From positions 1-22,379 of IMG/VR virus record IMGVR_UViG_3300028812_000021: DNA of 22,379 bases. One strand, given 5' to 3'. A program made the position numbers and the translations under genes. This stretch comes from a virus. This document shows, in pieces, positions 20,657 to 22,379 of the stretch; position 1 is the first letter of the stretch, and each line of letters opens with the position of its first letter. The notes under the pieces were generated by a model. It had not been told where the DNA came from. It was given only the letters and a program-made list of their open reading frames with translations, and did no database searches.

Positions 20657-20815
20657 CTAGTTTGCAATCCTTGTTACCCTGACCGATTTCACCATGTTTA
20701 CCGTCTTGCAGTACCGGCACTTGATCTGAGCTTCGCCGCGGACGTCGATCACGGGCAGGACCTTACCGCACCCAGGATTCACGCACCGCCAAACCGTCTG
20801 CGCTGTCGCGTTCAT
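20657..20815 (-). CDS. Com-like zinc-finger protein, 52 aa
   Basis: The ATG at 20815 overlaps the TGA of the large terminase gene (ATGA). The 52 residues contain Cys11-x4-Cys16 (WRCVNPGCGKVL) and Cys33-x2-Cys36 (IKCRYCKTVNMVK) with a short hydrophobic middle, the pattern of Mu Com and its phage relatives. In Mu, Com is an RNA-binding translation activator of mom that opens a hairpin hiding the ribosome binding site. Here a hairpin covering the portal binding site lies 66 bases downstream, so a similar role is plausible. DNA binding is an alternative. Fold assignment is good; function is inferred. Confidence 0.7.
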   Translation of the reverse strand: MNATAQTVWRCVNPGCGKVLPVIDVRGEAQIKCRYCKTVNMVKSVRVTRIAN

Positions 20816-22305
20816 TGGGCACTCCCCACCACGACCATCGGCCGTCTCACCGGAGGCAGCGTTCTCGCCAGATGCACCGCGCCCGCCGTCGCATACGCCG
20901 CGTTTACGTGCGCGTTCTTGCGCGTGAATACCCAGCCATCGCCTCGAGGCAGCTTCTCGGCGCCCTGGACGTGAACATCGAGCAGCGGGTCGCCTGAGTG
21001 CGCCACCTGGTGCGCTGTAACCTGCTCGGCGAAGCCCATGCATACCGCCGTCATCTCGCCGCGCATCGGCTCGACTAGCACGCCCCGCGGAGGCCAGTTC
21101 CTGCGTTCGGCCATGTCTGCCGCGAATGCTGCCGCTGGACCGCCGGGGAACCATCCCAGCACCACGGGCTTGACCCGCAGCACGATCTCCACGAGGTCTT
21201 TGCGCATGTCGTTGATGCACGTCGGCCCTTCCCACGCTGCCACCGGCTCGACGCGCACGCGGTTGTCTGACAGCACCGCCGCGGCATACAGCGCCGCGTG
21301 CTGGAGGTCGAGGGAGATGTCCAGGCAGAGCGCCACCCGGTCCCGATGGGCGGTGAGGTCGCCGACGTCGAGGCACGCAGCCCAATCGACGGGGTTGATC
21401 GCCGGGTTGAGCATGGGGACGTGGCGGCACTGGTGTTCGGTAAGGAACTGCGCCAGTTGTTCGCCGCCGGCTTCCTTCGCCCTGCGTGCCTGCCCGACCA
21501 GCGAGTCGAGCGAGATGCGTATGCCGAGGCTGGGATTCGCCATCGCCAGCGCTTCCGCGTCGTCGGCTTCCGCCCCGTCAGGCGCCGACCACTCGAAGAT
21601 GCCTAATCGCGGGTCTGAGTCCTTGATCGCCTGCTCTCTGAGGGAGTTCAGCACGACGCTTTTGTCGTCTCCCGCGTTCGTGATCATCCAGACCTGAGAA
21701 TCCCACACCGCCGACGTCGCGGGCACCGCAGCAGAATAGGCGGTCCAGTCGTGATGTTCGCGCAGTTCGTCCATGATCAGGCGGTCGACCGTGAGTGATC
21801 GACCACCTTTGCGGTTCGACGCTGCGATCTTGTACCGCCCACCCCTGGAGACCGTTAGCGTCTGTTCGCCGTTCGCGCGCCGGATGCCGTTCTTCGCGAT
21901 CTCTTTCGCGAGGTCTTCGTTGTCCTCGGCCAGCGTGACGGCCTTCTCCCACGATTCGCGGGCGTAGTCGAGGTTCGTGGACGTTCCCAGCACCAGCCGG
22001 ACCATCTCGACGTAGAGCCAGAACAGGGAGAGGATGACCAGCAGTTCGGTCTTCCCGTTCTGACGCGCCACCAGGACGAGCACTTCGTGAAAGCGCGGGC
22101 GCCCGTCCTCGAGCAGTTCGAGCGCGTGGATAACAAGCCACTCCTGCCACGGGTCCAGCGGACGTTTCAGGACGTCGCGGGCGAACTCGATCACCTCGAA
22201 GCCCAGCGACGTCTCAGGCGTCAGCTTGCGCCGCTCAGCCGTGAATAAGCGAGGCTCGGTTTTGCCGACGATCTCGGAGTTCGTCCAGTTTAGTAGCGCC
22301 GTCAA
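20812..22305 (-). CDS. terL: Terminase large subunit, 497 aa
   Basis: TTG 22305 has GAGGAAGGG six bases upstream. The N-terminal ATPase has a classic actinophage/HK97-type layout: ERRKLTPETSLGFEVIEFA, WQEWLVIHALELLEDG, a Walker A variant at residues 80-86 (ARQNGKT), Walker B LIMDE at residues 176-180, and the coupling motif WMITNAG around 207-213. The C-terminal half is the RNase H-like nuclease, with VALCLDISLD supplying the first acidic residue. With the small subunit it cuts and pumps phage DNA into the head. The 497-residue length is normal. The first 24 codons overlap the 3' end of the probable small terminase gene. Confidence 0.92.
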   Translation of the reverse strand: MTALLNWTNSEIVGKTEPRLFTAERRKLTPETSLGFEVIEFARDVLKRPLDPWQEWLVIHALELLEDGRPRFHEVLVLVARQNGKTELLVILSLFWLYVEMVRLVLGTSTNLDYARESWEKAVTLAEDNEDLAKEIAKNGIRRANGEQTLTVSRGGRYKIAASNRKGGRSLTVDRLIMDELREHHDWTAYSAAVPATSAVWDSQVWMITNAGDDKSVVLNSLREQAIKDSDPRLGIFEWSAPDGAEADDAEALAMANPSLGIRISLDSLVGQARRAKEAGGEQLAQFLTEHQCRHVPMLNPAINPVDWAACLDVGDLTAHRDRVALCLDISLDLQHAALYAAAVLSDNRVRVEPVAAWEGPTCINDMRKDLVEIVLRVKPVVLGWFPGGPAAAFAADMAERRNWPPRGVLVEPMRGEMTAVCMGFAEQVTAHQVAHSGDPLLDVHVQGAEKLPRGDGWVFTRKNAHVNAAYATAGAVHLARTLPPVRRPMVVVGSAQ

Positions 22306-22379
22306 ACGTGACCCTTCCTCGTAGCACGCCTGCTCTAGCCTTCGGAGACATCCCTAGCGCGTCCAGCGCGTCTAACAAC
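22235..22379 (-). CDS. Probable terminase small subunit, C-terminal part
   Basis: The frame enters from the window edge and runs 47 codons to TGA at 22235. The sequence LLDALDALGMSPKARAGVLR is typical of the C-terminal end of phage small terminases that precede large terminase genes (LGMTPKARA-like). The last 24 or so codons overlap the start of the large terminase by 71 bases, longer than the other overlaps here. Only the C-terminus is present, so DNA-binding motifs cannot be checked. Confidence 0.55.
   Translation of the reverse strand, partial: LLDALDALGMSPKARAGVLRGRVTFDGATKLDELRDRRQNRASLIHG

Noticed and set aside
1-22379. Search for tRNAs, CRISPR arrays, insertion sequences and integrase or attachment sites
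   Set aside because: No cloverleaf, regular spaced repeat, transposase or integrase motif was seen by eye. Whether the phage is temperate cannot be told from this window.

Overview
The window is the late (structural) region of a tailed, siphovirus-type bacteriophage or prophage. Nearly everything is on the minus strand, so the gene order reads from high to low coordinates. It is GC-rich, tightly packed with stop/start overlaps (ATGA, GTGA, TAATG), has GGAGG-type ribosome binding sites and uses many GTG and TTG starts. The host is not shown directly. The Thr/Pro linker of the beta-helix protein and the YLPLV stretch after the signal segment of the metalloprotease resemble secreted proteins of Chloroflexota (Chloroflexi). 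That host is an inference, and other high-GC hosts are not excluded.

Head and packaging (22379 down to 15160): the C-terminus of a probable small terminase, the large terminase, a Com-like zinc-finger protein, a strong hairpin that covers the portal ribosome binding site, an HK97-type portal, a prohead protease fused to the major capsid protein with a strong internal start for capsid alone, a Cys-rich probable decoration protein, a Pro/Glu-rich protein, a head-tail adaptor and several small head proteins.

Tail (15159 down to 4730): an HK97-gp10-like protein, a tail terminator, two paralogous tail tube proteins, a tail assembly chaperone with a -1 frameshift site (CCCTTTA), a tape measure protein, a distal tail protein, a 14-residue basic peptide, fibre-like proteins, a GH43-like five-bladed propeller enzyme and a 722-codon tail-tip protein. 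Two stem-loops follow this operon.

Accessory, lysis and exit region (4626 down to 425): a membrane/coiled-coil protein (holin-like candidate), a membrane-anchored small protein, a plus-strand HNH homing endonuclease that breaks the operon, a secreted metzincin protease, a secreted beta-helix protein, a winged-helix DNA-binding protein with a half zinc finger, and several very small proteins. Two plus-strand genes lie at the left end and converge on this cluster.

I see no recognisable peptidoglycan hydrolase. The carbohydrate- and protein-degrading enzymes (GH43-like, beta-helix, metzincin) suggest a host with a sugar- or protein-based surface layer. There is no gap over about 300 bases without a gene; the largest are 4627-4729, 6878-7046 (which holds a possible plus-strand gene) and 20558-20656. 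I saw no tRNA, CRISPR array, insertion sequence or attachment site.
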